NCBI RefSeq assembly: GCF_037040815.1
Contig: NZ_CP146232.1
Coordinates: 4,124,001 to 4,188,000 of the forward strand
Length of the DNA: 64,000 nucleotides
Source: Pararoseomonas sp. SCSIO 73927
GTDB taxonomy: Bacteria > Pseudomonadota > Alphaproteobacteria > Acetobacterales > Acetobacteraceae
Reading direction: 5' to 3'
The position numbers and the translations under genes are program-made. This document shows positions 43,348 through 52,338 of the stretch, one piece after another. How positions within the stretch are numbered: position 1 is the first letter of the stretch; each line of letters opens with the position of its first letter. The notes below the pieces were generated by a model, which searched no databases, was not told the DNA's origin, and saw nothing but the letters and a program-made list of their open reading frames with translations.

Positions 43348-44451
43348 ATGACCCTACCCTCGGCGTTCCTCGACGAGCTCCGCACGCGCACCCCGATGCC
43401 ATCTCTGATCGGCCGGTATGTCCAACTGACCAGGAACGGCCGGCAGTGGAAGGGCTGCTGCCCCTTCCATAATGAAAAAACCCCAAGCTTCTACGTCTAT
43501 GACGACCACTACCACTGCTTTGGGTGTGGCGCCCATGGCGATGCCATCGGCTTCGTCATGCAGCGGGAGAAGCTCGATTTCACCCCGGCCGTCGTCAAAC
43601 TCGCCAGGGAGGCGGGAATGACACTGCCTGGCGCTAGCGACGCCGCACCTCCGACGGGCGCCTCGCCGTCCCCTGCCATCGAGAACCGGTCCGAGTTCTC
43701 CGCGCCGCAGGTGGACGCGCTTCTTGCTACTGCCGCCCGCCTGCTGATCCGGGACGCCAAGATCAGCGCGGTATCGGTCCTGGCGAATACCTCAGGCCGC
43801 TTGACCCTGGAGCATCACGACAACTGGGACGGCGGCCAGGATACCTGGCTGCTCACGCTGTTCGTCCCTGCCGACGTGTACCTGGAAATGCCGCAGCGCG
43901 AGGCGATCGAGAAAGACATCGGCCATGCGCTGTCCACGGCGGTCGCGTCGCTATCGGACAGCGATTTCTTCATCGCAAAAATCGTGACGGCACTGGAGGA
44001 AGACTCGGAGTGGCGCGCCAAAGTGATGCACCACCTGTCGGGCGCGGGGATCACCAATCAGGGGCGCGTTCGCAGCGATAACATTGCGGCGCGGCAGTTC
44101 GAGGGGCTGCTCTTCCGCTCAGCGCCCGAGATCGAGTTCTACCGCGCCCTGAAACGCGCCGGCGTCCCGTTCGCGCCCCTCTCCGTCGTGCTGAAGGGGG
44201 GCGTTCAGTACCGCCGCGTTGAGCCCGACTTCATCCTGTTCAAGGACGGGCAAATCATGATCGTCGAGATCGATGGCGATCTGTACCACAACGAGAAGCC
44301 GGCGGCCGCCCATACACGGCTGAAGTTCCTGCTCGACGAGGGTGCCAAGCTGGAGCGCATCACCGCCGACGAGTGCGATACGCCGGAGAAGGCCAGGGAG
44401 GCGGTCGAGCGGGTGCTGCATACCATCGAGAAGCACCGCCGGGCGCGGTAG
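43348..44451 (+). CDS. Chimeric protein: DnaG-type CHC2 zinc finger, unknown middle, Vsr/DUF559-like nuclease
   Basis: 367 residues. Residues 1-95 closely follow the N-terminus of alphaproteobacterial DnaG primase: FLDELRTRTPMPSLIGRYVQL, then CCPFHNEKTPSF and YHCFGCGAHGDAIGFVM with zinc ligands Cys38, His41, Cys57, Cys60. The TOPRIM catalytic core is absent. Residues 100-255 resemble no family I know. Residues 260-367 look like a PD-(D/E)xK nuclease of the DUF559/Vsr type: Glu263, Asp294 (EPDFILF), VEIDGDLYH (Glu307, Asp309, His314) and a LERI strand. A DNA-recognition finger joined to a nuclease suggests a defence or mobile-element function. A GTG at 43,330 is an alternative start. An AAA ATPase gene follows. 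Confidence 0.75.
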   Translation: MTLPSAFLDELRTRTPMPSLIGRYVQLTRNGRQWKGCCPFHNEKTPSFYVYDDHYHCFGCGAHGDAIGFVMQREKLDFTPAVVKLAREAGMTLPGASDAAPPTGASPSPAIENRSEFSAPQVDALLATAARLLIRDAKISAVSVLANTSGRLTLEHHDNWDGGQDTWLLTLFVPADVYLEMPQREAIEKDIGHALSTAVASLSDSDFFIAKIVTALEEDSEWRAKVMHHLSGAGITNQGRVRSDNIAARQFEGLLFRSAPEIEFYRALKRAGVPFAPLSVVLKGGVQYRRVEPDFILFKDGQIMIVEIDGDLYHNEKPAAAHTRLKFLLDEGAKLERITADECDTPEKAREAVERVLHTIEKHRRAR

Positions 44452-44529
44452 AGCCGCCGGGGAACGGGGCCTTCTCTTTCCCGGTTTGTTCTTTACACTT
44501 CGCCCCATCACCACGCAAAGGGCGATTCG

Positions 44530-45783
44530 GTGGCTTTTAAGCGGCTCGACGCCGAGACGTTCAAGTCGCAACTGCGGCAGTACCTTACGCCGGCGCGCGC
44601 GATCGCCAGCCCTCAGCACTTGAAGGGGCGGGCCAAGACGCTCACCCAGATCGAGCGGGCCTTCAATTCAGACGGCAAGCACATCTTCATCTACGGCGAC
44701 CGCGGAGTAGGAAAGACGTCGCTGGCCCAGACCGCCGCCTACCTTCGGCAGTCGAGCGACGCCCGGCCGCTCCTGGTGAGCTGCGGCGGGGCGCGGTTTC
44801 TCGACACGGTGCGGGACGCGGTGAAGCAGAGCCTTCCGGCCGGGGACGCCGTGTTCCAGAAGAAGGTGGAGCACAAGCTGAAGGCGGGGATCGGCGGCTT
44901 CGGCTACGACATGACCCGAAGCCTGACCAGCGGCGTCTTGCCGCCGTTCGAGACCCTGAACGACGCGGTGCAGCTCCTGAGCGTGGTCTCCGAGCTGCTC
45001 TCCCGCGAACCGGTCATTATCTTCGACGAGTTCGACCAGCTGGCGGATGACGCCGAACGCAAGGTCTGCGCCGAGCTGATCAAGGCGGTGTCCGACCGGT
45101 CAGTCGGAGTGCGCTTTATCTTCTGCGGCATCGGGACCAGTCTGGAAGATCTGATCGGAGTGCACCTCTCGACAGGTCGCTACCTCTCCCCGGTACAGCT
45201 CGACCGGCTAACCCACGACGCCAGGTGGCAGATCGTCGAGGACGCCGCCCAGGCAATCGGGGTAACCATCTCCCGCCCGCACCAAATCCGCATTGGGCAG
45301 ATCAGCGACGGGTTCCCGTCCTACGTTCACCTCATGACCGAGCAGATCCTGTGGAGCATGTACGACGATCCCGTTCCGGTCGGCATCTGCTCCCAGGAGC
45401 ATTTCGCCAGCGGGGTGCGCCAAGCCGTCCAGGAAACCGAGACAACCCTGAAGATCATCTATGACCGCGCTACCCAGAAATACTCCGACGACTACCAGGA
45501 GGTGCTTTGGGCCCTTGCAGACGACCACCTGCTGCGCCGCCAGACAACCGACATCTATGAGAAGTCCTACCTTCGCATCATGGGCGAGCGGCGGCATCGG
45601 AAGCGACTAACCAAGCGCCAGTTCTCCGACCGCCTCAACAAGTTGAAGACCTCCCGCCACGGGGAGATCATCCTCGGTAAGGGGGCGGGCTGGTACGAGT
45701 TCCGCGAGAATATTGTCCGCGGCTATGTCAGGCTCCGGGCGGAGAACGAGGGAGTTCGGATCGGCACGGAGGGGTACGGATGA
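44530..45783 (+). CDS. AAA-family ATPase (Orc1/Cdc6- or AAA_16-like), partner of the zinc-finger nuclease
   Basis: 417 residues. An N-terminal P-loop domain has Walker A GDRGVGKTS (residues 56-64), Walker B PVIIFDEFDQL (Asp166, Glu167), sensor-like FIFCGIGTS and a lid helix region with DGFPSYVHLMTEQILWSMY, as in Orc/KAP-type AAA proteins. The last 130 residues look like a winged-helix section (YEKSYLRIMGERRHRKRLTKRQFSDRLNKLKTSR) ending in a strand. GTG start 78 bases after the nuclease stop. Together the genes have the look of a two-component nuclease-ATPase defence module; function inferred. Confidence 0.75.
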   Translation: MAFKRLDAETFKSQLRQYLTPARAIASPQHLKGRAKTLTQIERAFNSDGKHIFIYGDRGVGKTSLAQTAAYLRQSSDARPLLVSCGGARFLDTVRDAVKQSLPAGDAVFQKKVEHKLKAGIGGFGYDMTRSLTSGVLPPFETLNDAVQLLSVVSELLSREPVIIFDEFDQLADDAERKVCAELIKAVSDRSVGVRFIFCGIGTSLEDLIGVHLSTGRYLSPVQLDRLTHDARWQIVEDAAQAIGVTISRPHQIRIGQISDGFPSYVHLMTEQILWSMYDDPVPVGICSQEHFASGVRQAVQETETTLKIIYDRATQKYSDDYQEVLWALADDHLLRRQTTDIYEKSYLRIMGERRHRKRLTKRQFSDRLNKLKTSRHGEIILGKGAGWYEFRENIVRGYVRLRAENEGVRIGTEGYG

Positions 45784-46387
45784 CCGTGCAGTTCCAAGTT
45801 GGAATTTCTTTGAAGCACGCCTGCATGTAGTAGATAAGCACTATCCTGTAGATTTTCCCTGTACCTTTTGACGCTGTCCCCTCCACCGTATCCGGCGAAT
45901 TTCCAATTGCATTGGCCGACCGGGTCGGGTCCTGGTACGCCGAGCAGGTCTCGGTGGGCCATAGGCACGCAGACGGCCTGTACCTGGCGCCGCCGCCGTC
46001 ACGCAGGTCACGACCCGCCAGCTGAAGCAGTTATCGGCCACATTCCGAATTTCGGTATTTGCATTTGGGGCAGTCAGTGGTTGCAGCGCCCTGAACCCGT
46101 GGTGGTCTTGTCCTTCCACCCGCGAAGCCGATCATGCCGGCTGTGATCAATATGCCCGCCCCAAGGTCGTGCCCCGCCACTACCCCCGCCAGATCAAAAC
46201 CCTAACCCTCCAGCCCTCCGCGCACAGCCGTCCCGTCCGGGTTCGTCGCACTGTGCGATGAGGGCGCCGTACCCGCCACCAAATTCTTGGACTATTTCTT
46301 CGCTCGTTGGCACCTTGGTGAGGCTGACGCAACTCCGGACTTCTGTCCGGGGGGGTACGAACGGCAACCGCGCGAGAACGCGCCCGC
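45784..46387. other. 604-base stretch without a convincing gene
   Basis: Short frames occur on both strands but none has coding-like composition. A palindrome TTCCAA-G-TTGGAA lies at 45,792-45,804 and a related CCAAT-N3-ATTGG follows near 45,904. The lower GC and lack of genes suggest decayed mobile-element DNA. Confidence 0.45.
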
Positions 46388-47200
46388 ATGACCCGGCATG
46401 GTGCCGGCAAGGAGGGCTCGCTCGTGATCAGTGCTGTCGAAACTGCATGTGCTAACGAGAATCTTGGCGCCCGGATCCGTCGCAACCTAATGGAAGGGTT
46501 GGAAGCACGTCAGGCCGGATCGACGGCCCGCTCACGGGCGGACGCATTCCTCACGTCTTCGGCACTCCTGGTATATGAGGTGCTGCGCGCCTCGATGGAG
46601 GGGAGCGCACCATCACCGAACCGAGCAGCTACTATCCTGGCAGCTCACGGCCTGGCACTGCCGCGCGGCCGTAGTTTCCACACGAACATAGCTCGAGCGA
46701 TCATGGGCGCCCAAATGGGCTCCGATCGCCTGGGCCGCGTGGCGTATGCGGCACTCGAAATCCTCGAATCAGGAGTTAACGAGCCTTTGTCCTACCTGAA
46801 GGACCATGGCGGTGTTGGGGGCTTGGCAGTTCGCCGAGTACGGCGAATGAACCCGCAGGTCTGTCCTCCCGGACCGCAGGTTGGAAAGGCGTCTCCTGCT
46901 GCAGCCGACAGCTTCGTGCTCGTCCGCGCGACGAAGAAGGTGGCTGGCGACCATCTTGCGGTTATCAACGATTGTGCAGTTGCGGAACTCGCCTCTGGTG
47001 CTGTTCAGATGTGGATCCTGCCTTTCACGTCTATGTTGATGGAGCTCATCATCGCTCGCGCCGTCGAGCCGCTACGGCAAGCCGATAATCCCGCGGAACT
47101 GGTCGTCGCCGATGAGTCGAAGCAGGGGAAGTCGAGGGTAGGTCGGCACCCGCCCCCCGCGCCGTCTGAACTGGTTGACCAGCCGGGTCTGCCATTTTGA
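46388..47200 (+). CDS. Hypothetical protein of the island
   Basis: 270 residues, no recognised family. The N-terminal half is helical and Arg/Ala-rich (LGARIRRNLMEGLEARQAG, SRADAFLTSSALLVYEVLRASMEG); the middle contains SFHTNIARAIMGAQMGSDRLGRVAYAALEIL, which could be a small helical domain. The C-terminal region (residues 190-240) has WILPFTSMLMELIIARAV, amphipathic. Start ATG 46,388 is not backed by a strong ribosome site. Lies convergent with the relaxase gene. Could be a mobilization or host-interaction factor; nothing shows which. Confidence 0.45.
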   Translation: MTRHGAGKEGSLVISAVETACANENLGARIRRNLMEGLEARQAGSTARSRADAFLTSSALLVYEVLRASMEGSAPSPNRAATILAAHGLALPRGRSFHTNIARAIMGAQMGSDRLGRVAYAALEILESGVNEPLSYLKDHGGVGGLAVRRVRRMNPQVCPPGPQVGKASPAAADSFVLVRATKKVAGDHLAVINDCAVAELASGAVQMWILPFTSMLMELIIARAVEPLRQADNPAELVVADESKQGKSRVGRHPPPAPSELVDQPGLPF

Positions 47201-47227
47201 GCACCGGCGGGACCTGTCGTCCAACCA

Positions 47228-50200
47228 TCATCGAGCTGCAGGCAACGACCCCGCTCGACTTGGTGCAGGCAGAAGCGGCGCCTCCCATTGACTAGAAGGT
47301 TCGTGGACCAGTTCGGCCTGCGCCGACTCCCCGAGCATCTCCTGCTGGCGCGACCACGCCGTGCTCATCGCCTCAGTCCGCATAGCTGCGAAGACAGCGT
47401 GACTGACCGGCATCCGGCGAATGTCGAGCGCCCGATCAATCCGCCCGCTGATAGATCTCTCTCCCGAACCCCGAGACGCCAACCAGGAGGTCGCCGTGAC
47501 GGCGCGGCGGGACAGATCGCTGATCTTCATCCGGGCCGACTGTGAAAGGCCGCCAATCGCAGCCAGCACCTTCACCGCTTGAGTGGCGAACGTCTCGATC
47601 TGACCGACCGCTTCAACGATGCCCCGATAGGTAACCCTGCCCTCAGGCGATCGAAGGTACGCGGTTCGCTCGGCCCCCGAGGGCGGCGCGGAGACATGGC
47701 GTTCTTGGCGGCCTTTGCCGAACGCAGCTGCCGCTTTTCCGGCCGCCTGGGCGCGTTCGATGACCGCTTCAGCGAGCGTCGTAATTCTCTCAACTACCTC
47801 CGTCAGGCGAGCCTTACGAATCAGCGGATCGATCGGCGGATGCCCGGTCAGTTGGCGCATCCGCTCGTAGGCGGCGTCAGCCTGGGCGTTGGTCGCGGCG
47901 ACCTCCTTTAACTGGCGATCCAGTGCGGGTCCCGGCGGCAGAACGGCGACGCCGGCCATCAGTTCCCATCCGGCCGGCATGCGTCGGATATCGAGTATTC
48001 TGTCGATCCGATCTACGGGCTTGGCCGAGGCGGACCGATGCCGGGGTATCCACGACGTGGCTGCCCGGACCGTCGAGGCGAGGGCGTTAATCTCACGACG
48101 AAACGGCGGAGAAAACCCGCGGAGCCGACGGGCACCCTCTGCGGCAACCTGCACGGCCCCCTCAAGCGCTTCAATGGCTCTGTCCAGAACGGACCATTGT
48201 GCCTTGGCCTCTGTACTCGCGTCATACTGGCCAATGAACTGCATTTCCATCTCATCGGAGCGAGATGCCGCATCGTCGGAAATGGCATGCTTCCGGGCGT
48301 GGTCAGTGACGGATCGCCGGAAGCCCGGCAGCATTGGCTCGAGATAGCTAGCGGCAATAATCACGTGCCGGGCTGCCGCCCGTACCGGGCGTAGAACCCG
48401 ATCCAGGTGAAGAGCACGCTGGATGCCAGGGGTCTTGGCCTCATCCGTTGCGGCCAGCACGTCTTGAACGATCTCGAGACCGGCTTGATGCCGATCACGA
48501 TCCCCGCCTCCCAGGGAGCCCGCCAGGGCCGCGGCAGTATCGTGGAGCCGCTGGTATAATTGGCTGGTGGGCTCGCGCGACAGCAGCCATCGCAACGCGT
48601 CGGCCTCCGGTCCCGCGGGATTGGACGGAATGCAAGTGACCCACGATACTCTGATGCTTCTGACCGGAGGAGCGCCAATGGCGCGGTCGGTGATCAGGCT
48701 GCTGTACCAGGAGGGCGCGTCCTCGATCGGACGGCCGGGCAGCCGATTCGATAGCGTGCCCGAGCTCGCGACAGGCGGCACGATCGTGGACGCTGTCGGA
48801 ATGCTTGTCGCCGGCACTGACGTCATGGTTGGCGTGGTAAGGGGAGCGTCGCCGTCGGGCGTGGCCGTCGTCTGGATCGGCGCCGGCGCGGCGACGCTTG
48901 CGGCGCCTACCGACGTCAGCTGCATGTGTACCTCTTCGAGCAACCCCGCAGCGCTGGTAAGGGTGGAGGGTGCCGTCAATGGGGCCGTCCGGCTTGCCCG
49001 CCGACACCAGATCGGTGTCGCCGTCCGCAGGCCCGCTGGAAGCGGCACACGGACTGCACCCGGCGTTCGTCCCGATATCCGTTCGCCATCAATTTCGATC
49101 CTGACCGAGTCACCGGCCGGGACGGCACCAGACGGCTCGGAGTATGGAGCCGACGCCGGAGTTCCGTCGGTGTCGGACGCCAATTCCGGCAGTGTCGGCG
49201 GAAACCCTGTGTCAAGCGGAGAGGGGAGGATGATTGCTCGGCGGTCCCTCTGCTGTTCCGAGCTGCCGACAGGCCAGCTTACGCACGGGGGAGTCACCTG
49301 GATCCCGATGCTTCGCAGTCCGACGAGCTGGGCCGCGATCCCGTCGGCCTTCGCTTTCCAGTGCCGCAGACGATCCGTCCAACCCGCCGTCCTCGCGAGT
49401 GCGGTCTCATTGTCGGCATTCCGCAGGTGGCGCCTGAGGGTATCGCGAAGGGCCTCGGTTTCGATCTGCTCGTCCGTCATGCCCAGCCGGCGAAGGTCGT
49501 CACGCGCGCGCCGATCGTTCTCGAACGCGGTGGCCGTAGGACGGCCGGCGATCTCCTTGGCCGACTCCTTGGCCCCGAGATGCCGGCTTGGAACGACGTC
49601 GATACCGAGGGCAGCATAAGAGGAAGGCGAGTACCGCTTCTTAGCGCCCGCTAGCGCCAACTCGTGGTTACAGGCAGCACACCAGGACGAGCGCAGCTCG
49701 ACGATGAAGCCTCGATCATGGGCCCTGAGGTCGGCTGCTTGCGTCGGCGGTGCTCGATCGGCCGGGTTGGCGGCTTCCCAGTTCTTGACCTCGGCCAACT
49801 GCGTCGACCACCGCTGATGGTAACGCGCGCCCCGGCGGGACGTCTGAAGTTGATGTTCAAGCCGCTCGCGAAGTGTCGCCGGGCTCTCAGTACCCCACGG
49901 ATAACGGCGGCGGCTCTTGTTGACGGCCCCGTCCCGGAGGCCGGTGCGCCGCAGTTCCCTGATGCGGTCCTCGACCGCGGACGCCCTCTCGAGTTTGTCG
50001 GACCATTCCAGGATGGCCGATCGGTCCTGTGATCGCTCGATCTGGCCCCGCAGGCGCTTCATCAGCTCCGAGGGCGTCTCCCCTGTTCCCCAGGGAAACT
50101 CCCCCGCCAGCAGACGCCGATCCTCATCGGGCGTAAGGACGTCGAAGCTCCAGCCGCCCGGCAGAAGCCGGCCAGGTCGTCCGTAGACGATGATGTGGAC

Positions 50201-50740
50201 GTGCCAATTGCGTGAGTCGTTCCGCAATCCGGGCTGGTGAACGACGGCCCAATATGGATATCCGCGCGAGGTCAGCTCGGACATGCAGAAGTGGGAGAGG
50301 ATGCGCAGGCGGGCGGCGGAAGATACCTCGTGGGGCAGCTCAGCGATGATCGAGATCTGAAGCGTGGCTCCCTTGCGTTCGAGACGGGCCACCTTCCGCC
50401 AGAAGGCGCGCCGGGCCCGGCGTGACGACGCCAGGGTGCCGAAGCTTGCGACGGGCCTACCGTCCACGGGCTCCGCAATGAACAGAACCGCAGACGGTTG
50501 TAGGTTTGCGTTGGCGAGGGTGAGAGCCGAGATTTGCTCCACGGCATCCCGGCGCTCAATGTAGCTCTGGTGAGCTGCAGCCCGCGCTATTCCGTTCTTG
50601 CCCGGGGGGTAATTCCTGATGGCGAGGTGGACGGGCTGAAGGCCGTCCTTAGAGTGACGTGTGGGGTGCAGCAGCGGGACGGCCGGCATCGCCGCGCCAC
50701 GCACCACCCCTTCCGTCGATTTGCTTCCACGCCGTGACAT
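47228..50740 (-). CDS. MobA/MobL-family relaxase (MOBQ type), very long form
   Basis: 1170 residues. The N-terminal 240 residues carry the relaxase: AAAHQSYIERRDAV with the probable nicking Tyr60, and VVHQPGLRNDSRNWHVHIIVYGRP with the HUH metal site (His168, His180, His182). Relaxases cut one strand at oriT and pilot it into the recipient. The remaining 900 residues are helical and Pro/Ala-rich, with a repeated unit containing RIDRxLDIRRMP (see findings). It lacks the primase domain that RSF1010 MobA carries; a separate primase gene lies 2 kb to the right. ATG 50,740 has no strong ribosome site; a Met at 50,689 (MPAVPLLHPTRH) is a reasonable alternative. Confidence 0.85.
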   Translation of the reverse strand: MSRRGSKSTEGVVRGAAMPAVPLLHPTRHSKDGLQPVHLAIRNYPPGKNGIARAAAHQSYIERRDAVEQISALTLANANLQPSAVLFIAEPVDGRPVASFGTLASSRRARRAFWRKVARLERKGATLQISIIAELPHEVSSAARLRILSHFCMSELTSRGYPYWAVVHQPGLRNDSRNWHVHIIVYGRPGRLLPGGWSFDVLTPDEDRRLLAGEFPWGTGETPSELMKRLRGQIERSQDRSAILEWSDKLERASAVEDRIRELRRTGLRDGAVNKSRRRYPWGTESPATLRERLEHQLQTSRRGARYHQRWSTQLAEVKNWEAANPADRAPPTQAADLRAHDRGFIVELRSSWCAACNHELALAGAKKRYSPSSYAALGIDVVPSRHLGAKESAKEIAGRPTATAFENDRRARDDLRRLGMTDEQIETEALRDTLRRHLRNADNETALARTAGWTDRLRHWKAKADGIAAQLVGLRSIGIQVTPPCVSWPVGSSEQQRDRRAIILPSPLDTGFPPTLPELASDTDGTPASAPYSEPSGAVPAGDSVRIEIDGERISGRTPGAVRVPLPAGLRTATPIWCRRASRTAPLTAPSTLTSAAGLLEEVHMQLTSVGAASVAAPAPIQTTATPDGDAPLTTPTMTSVPATSIPTASTIVPPVASSGTLSNRLPGRPIEDAPSWYSSLITDRAIGAPPVRSIRVSWVTCIPSNPAGPEADALRWLLSREPTSQLYQRLHDTAAALAGSLGGGDRDRHQAGLEIVQDVLAATDEAKTPGIQRALHLDRVLRPVRAAARHVIIAASYLEPMLPGFRRSVTDHARKHAISDDAASRSDEMEMQFIGQYDASTEAKAQWSVLDRAIEALEGAVQVAAEGARRLRGFSPPFRREINALASTVRAATSWIPRHRSASAKPVDRIDRILDIRRMPAGWELMAGVAVLPPGPALDRQLKEVAATNAQADAAYERMRQLTGHPPIDPLIRKARLTEVVERITTLAEAVIERAQAAGKAAAAFGKGRQERHVSAPPSGAERTAYLRSPEGRVTYRGIVEAVGQIETFATQAVKVLAAIGGLSQSARMKISDLSRRAVTATSWLASRGSGERSISGRIDRALDIRRMPVSHAVFAAMRTEAMSTAWSRQQEMLGESAQAELVHEPSSQWEAPLLPAPSRAGSLPAAR

Positions 50741-51124
50741 GGGTGGAGAGTAGTGCAGGCGATGAAAGACTGAGCGTCGCCGCTCCCCAAGCTGTGCCTC
50801 TCATAAAAATATTTCTGCGCGCCCTCGTGAGCCGCTGTCGAGGACCAGCGAGTGCCAGGCTTCTCGCACTGCCAACTACTTGTATCTCCTTGCCAAGTGC
50901 GCCGATCGTTCGACACACCGCCTTTCAGGAAGCCTTGATTTTCATAAGGAGTCGACGAGGTCCGTTCACGGGCGAACTCAAGCGCCGGCAACCCCGTGGC
51001 CGAGCAGATGCGGCACCGCCGGGACGATGAAAAAATCTGCGCACCTCGGTAGGCAACTCTCTGGCCGTGACGGGCCGCCGACGTTGGCGGAAGGCCGGGG
51101 CGGGATCAGAGAGGAGATTGCATA
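50741..51124. other. Divergent 384-base region, candidate oriT
   Basis: Between relaxase and coiled-coil accessory gene, the usual place of oriT in mobilizable plasmids. It contains an AT-rich tract (CATAAAAATATTT near 50,804) and CTTGCCAAGTGCGCCG (50,889-50,904), which shares AAGTGCGCC with the RSF1010/R1162 nic region as I remember it. Imperfect AGTGC...GCACT arms lie just before. No gene seen. Confidence 0.5.
50889..50904 (+). repeat. oriT-like direct repeat, copy 1
   Basis: CTTGCCAAGTGCGCCG, identical to copy 2 at 52,019-52,034 in the same orientation. Confidence 0.6.
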
Positions 51125-51820
51125 ATGAAAGCGAAGAAAAGCGACGGATCGGTGAGGTCGAATGGTCATGGTGGGGTCCGCAAAGGTGCGGGGCGTCCCG
51201 CCAGCAAGCTCGCGGACATGACCGTGGTACGAGAGGCGCTCGAGCAGATGGCGACCGTTTGCGATTCTATACCTTTTCTGCTGAAACTTTTCGTGGGCGA
51301 CTTAGCTCAGATGCTTCAGGAACTCGCGCGAATGGTTGGCCGGCTCGAGTATCAGCTCGCCGGGCATCTTCGGACGATGGACCACAAGCTCGACCGCCTC
51401 CAGGATGAACACGAGCGCCAGGAGGTGCGGGAGAAGGCGAAAGAGGCCCGTGCGCTCGAGAGAGCCGCGGCCGATCGCGCAGAAGCCGAAGCTCTTCGGG
51501 CGGAACTTGCCGCCGCGCGCGAGCAAGCCGCCGAACTTAAGGCCGAAGTGCTAAGCGGTCGGGAACAACTTGCGACTCTCACGGCCATTGCAGAGGGGTT
51601 GAGGACGCATCTGAGCCGGATCCAGCATTCCGTTCGCGAGGTGCCGACGGCGGTGCCGGTCGAAGCGCTGACCGCGGCAGTTCGTTCGGGAGCACGGGAT
51701 GCCGTGACGGCCGAAATCCGTAATGGGGCCCTCCGCGTGTCGTCTTCACCACCACGCCGGCCGCCGAGTGTTGGACCAGGGCTCGTGCCAGGTCTGCCCC
51801 TGCGGTCGCCGCCGGCGTAA
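51125..51820 (+). CDS. Coiled-coil accessory protein, probable mobilization (MobC-like) factor
   Basis: 231 residues. The N-terminus is basic and Gly-rich (GHGGVRKGAGRPASK), then a helical section and a long heptad-type coiled coil from about residue 80 to 165 (LQDEHERQEVREKAKEARAL..., LRAELAAAREQAAELKAEV). The KGAGRP type of opening is common in small plasmid DNA-binding proteins. Divergent from the relaxase, across the candidate oriT; a relaxosome or partition-like role is inferred from position only. Confidence 0.55.
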   Translation: MKAKKSDGSVRSNGHGGVRKGAGRPASKLADMTVVREALEQMATVCDSIPFLLKLFVGDLAQMLQELARMVGRLEYQLAGHLRTMDHKLDRLQDEHERQEVREKAKEARALERAAADRAEAEALRAELAAAREQAAELKAEVLSGREQLATLTAIAEGLRTHLSRIQHSVREVPTAVPVEALTAAVRSGARDAVTAEIRNGALRVSSSPPRRPPSVGPGLVPGLPLRSPPA

Positions 51821-51859
51821 ACGACCTTCTGCCGAGTGACTGAGCTAGAGTCGAACTAG

Positions 51860-51881
51860 GGCTCGGCGAACTCGCCGAGCC
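51860..51881 (+). terminator. Terminator hairpin after coiled-coil gene
   Basis: GGCTCGGCG / CGCCGAGCC arms (10 bp perfect, small loop) followed by TTACTT, 39 bases after the stop. Confidence 0.65.
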
Positions 51882-52018
51882 TTACTTGCATTCGGATGCC
51901 TGGCTGGTGCGGCGTGACGACCAGAGCATGAGGGCAGGTGCGCCTGCCGTAAGGTCACTGCGACCCCTCGGCTAACGCCGTCGGTCTTCTGCGGTACAGG
52001 GGAACAGGTTTGCAATTT

Positions 52019-52034
52019 CTTGCCAAGTGCGCCG
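52019..52034 (+). repeat. oriT-like direct repeat, copy 2
   Basis: CTTGCCAAGTGCGCCG, identical to 50,889-50,904 across 1,130 bases. Confidence 0.6.
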
Positions 52035-52247
52035 CACGAGCCGCACCAGATGCCGGTCGCGGACAAGGTTAAAAGATGAATTGGTGGCAAGGCAGGTTGC
52101 TCCCGCGCTTCCGGAGATCATCGCAGACTCGTCGGAACCGCCGAATCCAGTGGCCTGCCTCGGGCGGTCGGTTGAGACAAAGGCCTCGTTCAGGATGTCC
52201 GCCTCGATGAGAGGTCGCCGTCCCCCCGTCCAGCCCAGGTCAGCGTC

Positions 52248-52281
52248 GCCCGACCATGAACAATCCTGTTCATGGTCGGGC
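52248..52281. repeat. Perfect 15-bp inverted repeat with four-base loop
   Basis: Arms GCCCGACCATGAACA and TGTTCATGGTCGGGC around ATCC. The left portion GACCATGAACAATCCTGT recurs at 52,321-52,338. Stem-loops next to a RepB-like primase recall the single-strand initiation sites of IncQ plasmids (inference). An ordinary terminator is less likely because of the extra direct repeat. Confidence 0.65.
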
Positions 52282-52320
52282 CGGGCCGGGCCGAGGCCCT
52301 GGTCCGATCTGAGCGAGCTG

Positions 52321-52338
52321 GACCATGAACAATCCTGT
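52321..52338 (+). repeat. 18-base direct repeat of the hairpin's left arm and loop
   Basis: GACCATGAACAATCCTGT, identical to 52,252-52,269 but here not followed by the complementary arm. Confidence 0.65.

Noticed and set aside
43158-43391. Small minus-strand frame before the zinc-finger nuclease
   Set aside because: Overlaps the start of a recognised gene and has no ribosome site or similarity.
45868-46146. 92-residue forward frame in the gap after the AAA ATPase gene
   Set aside because: Pro/Arg/Trp-rich composition with no ribosome site and no family-like motif; no support for translation.
48567-49619. 350-codon plus-strand frame inside the relaxase gene
   Set aside because: Antisense to the relaxase, whose HUH motifs fix the coding strand; composition is Ser/Arg-rich without domains.
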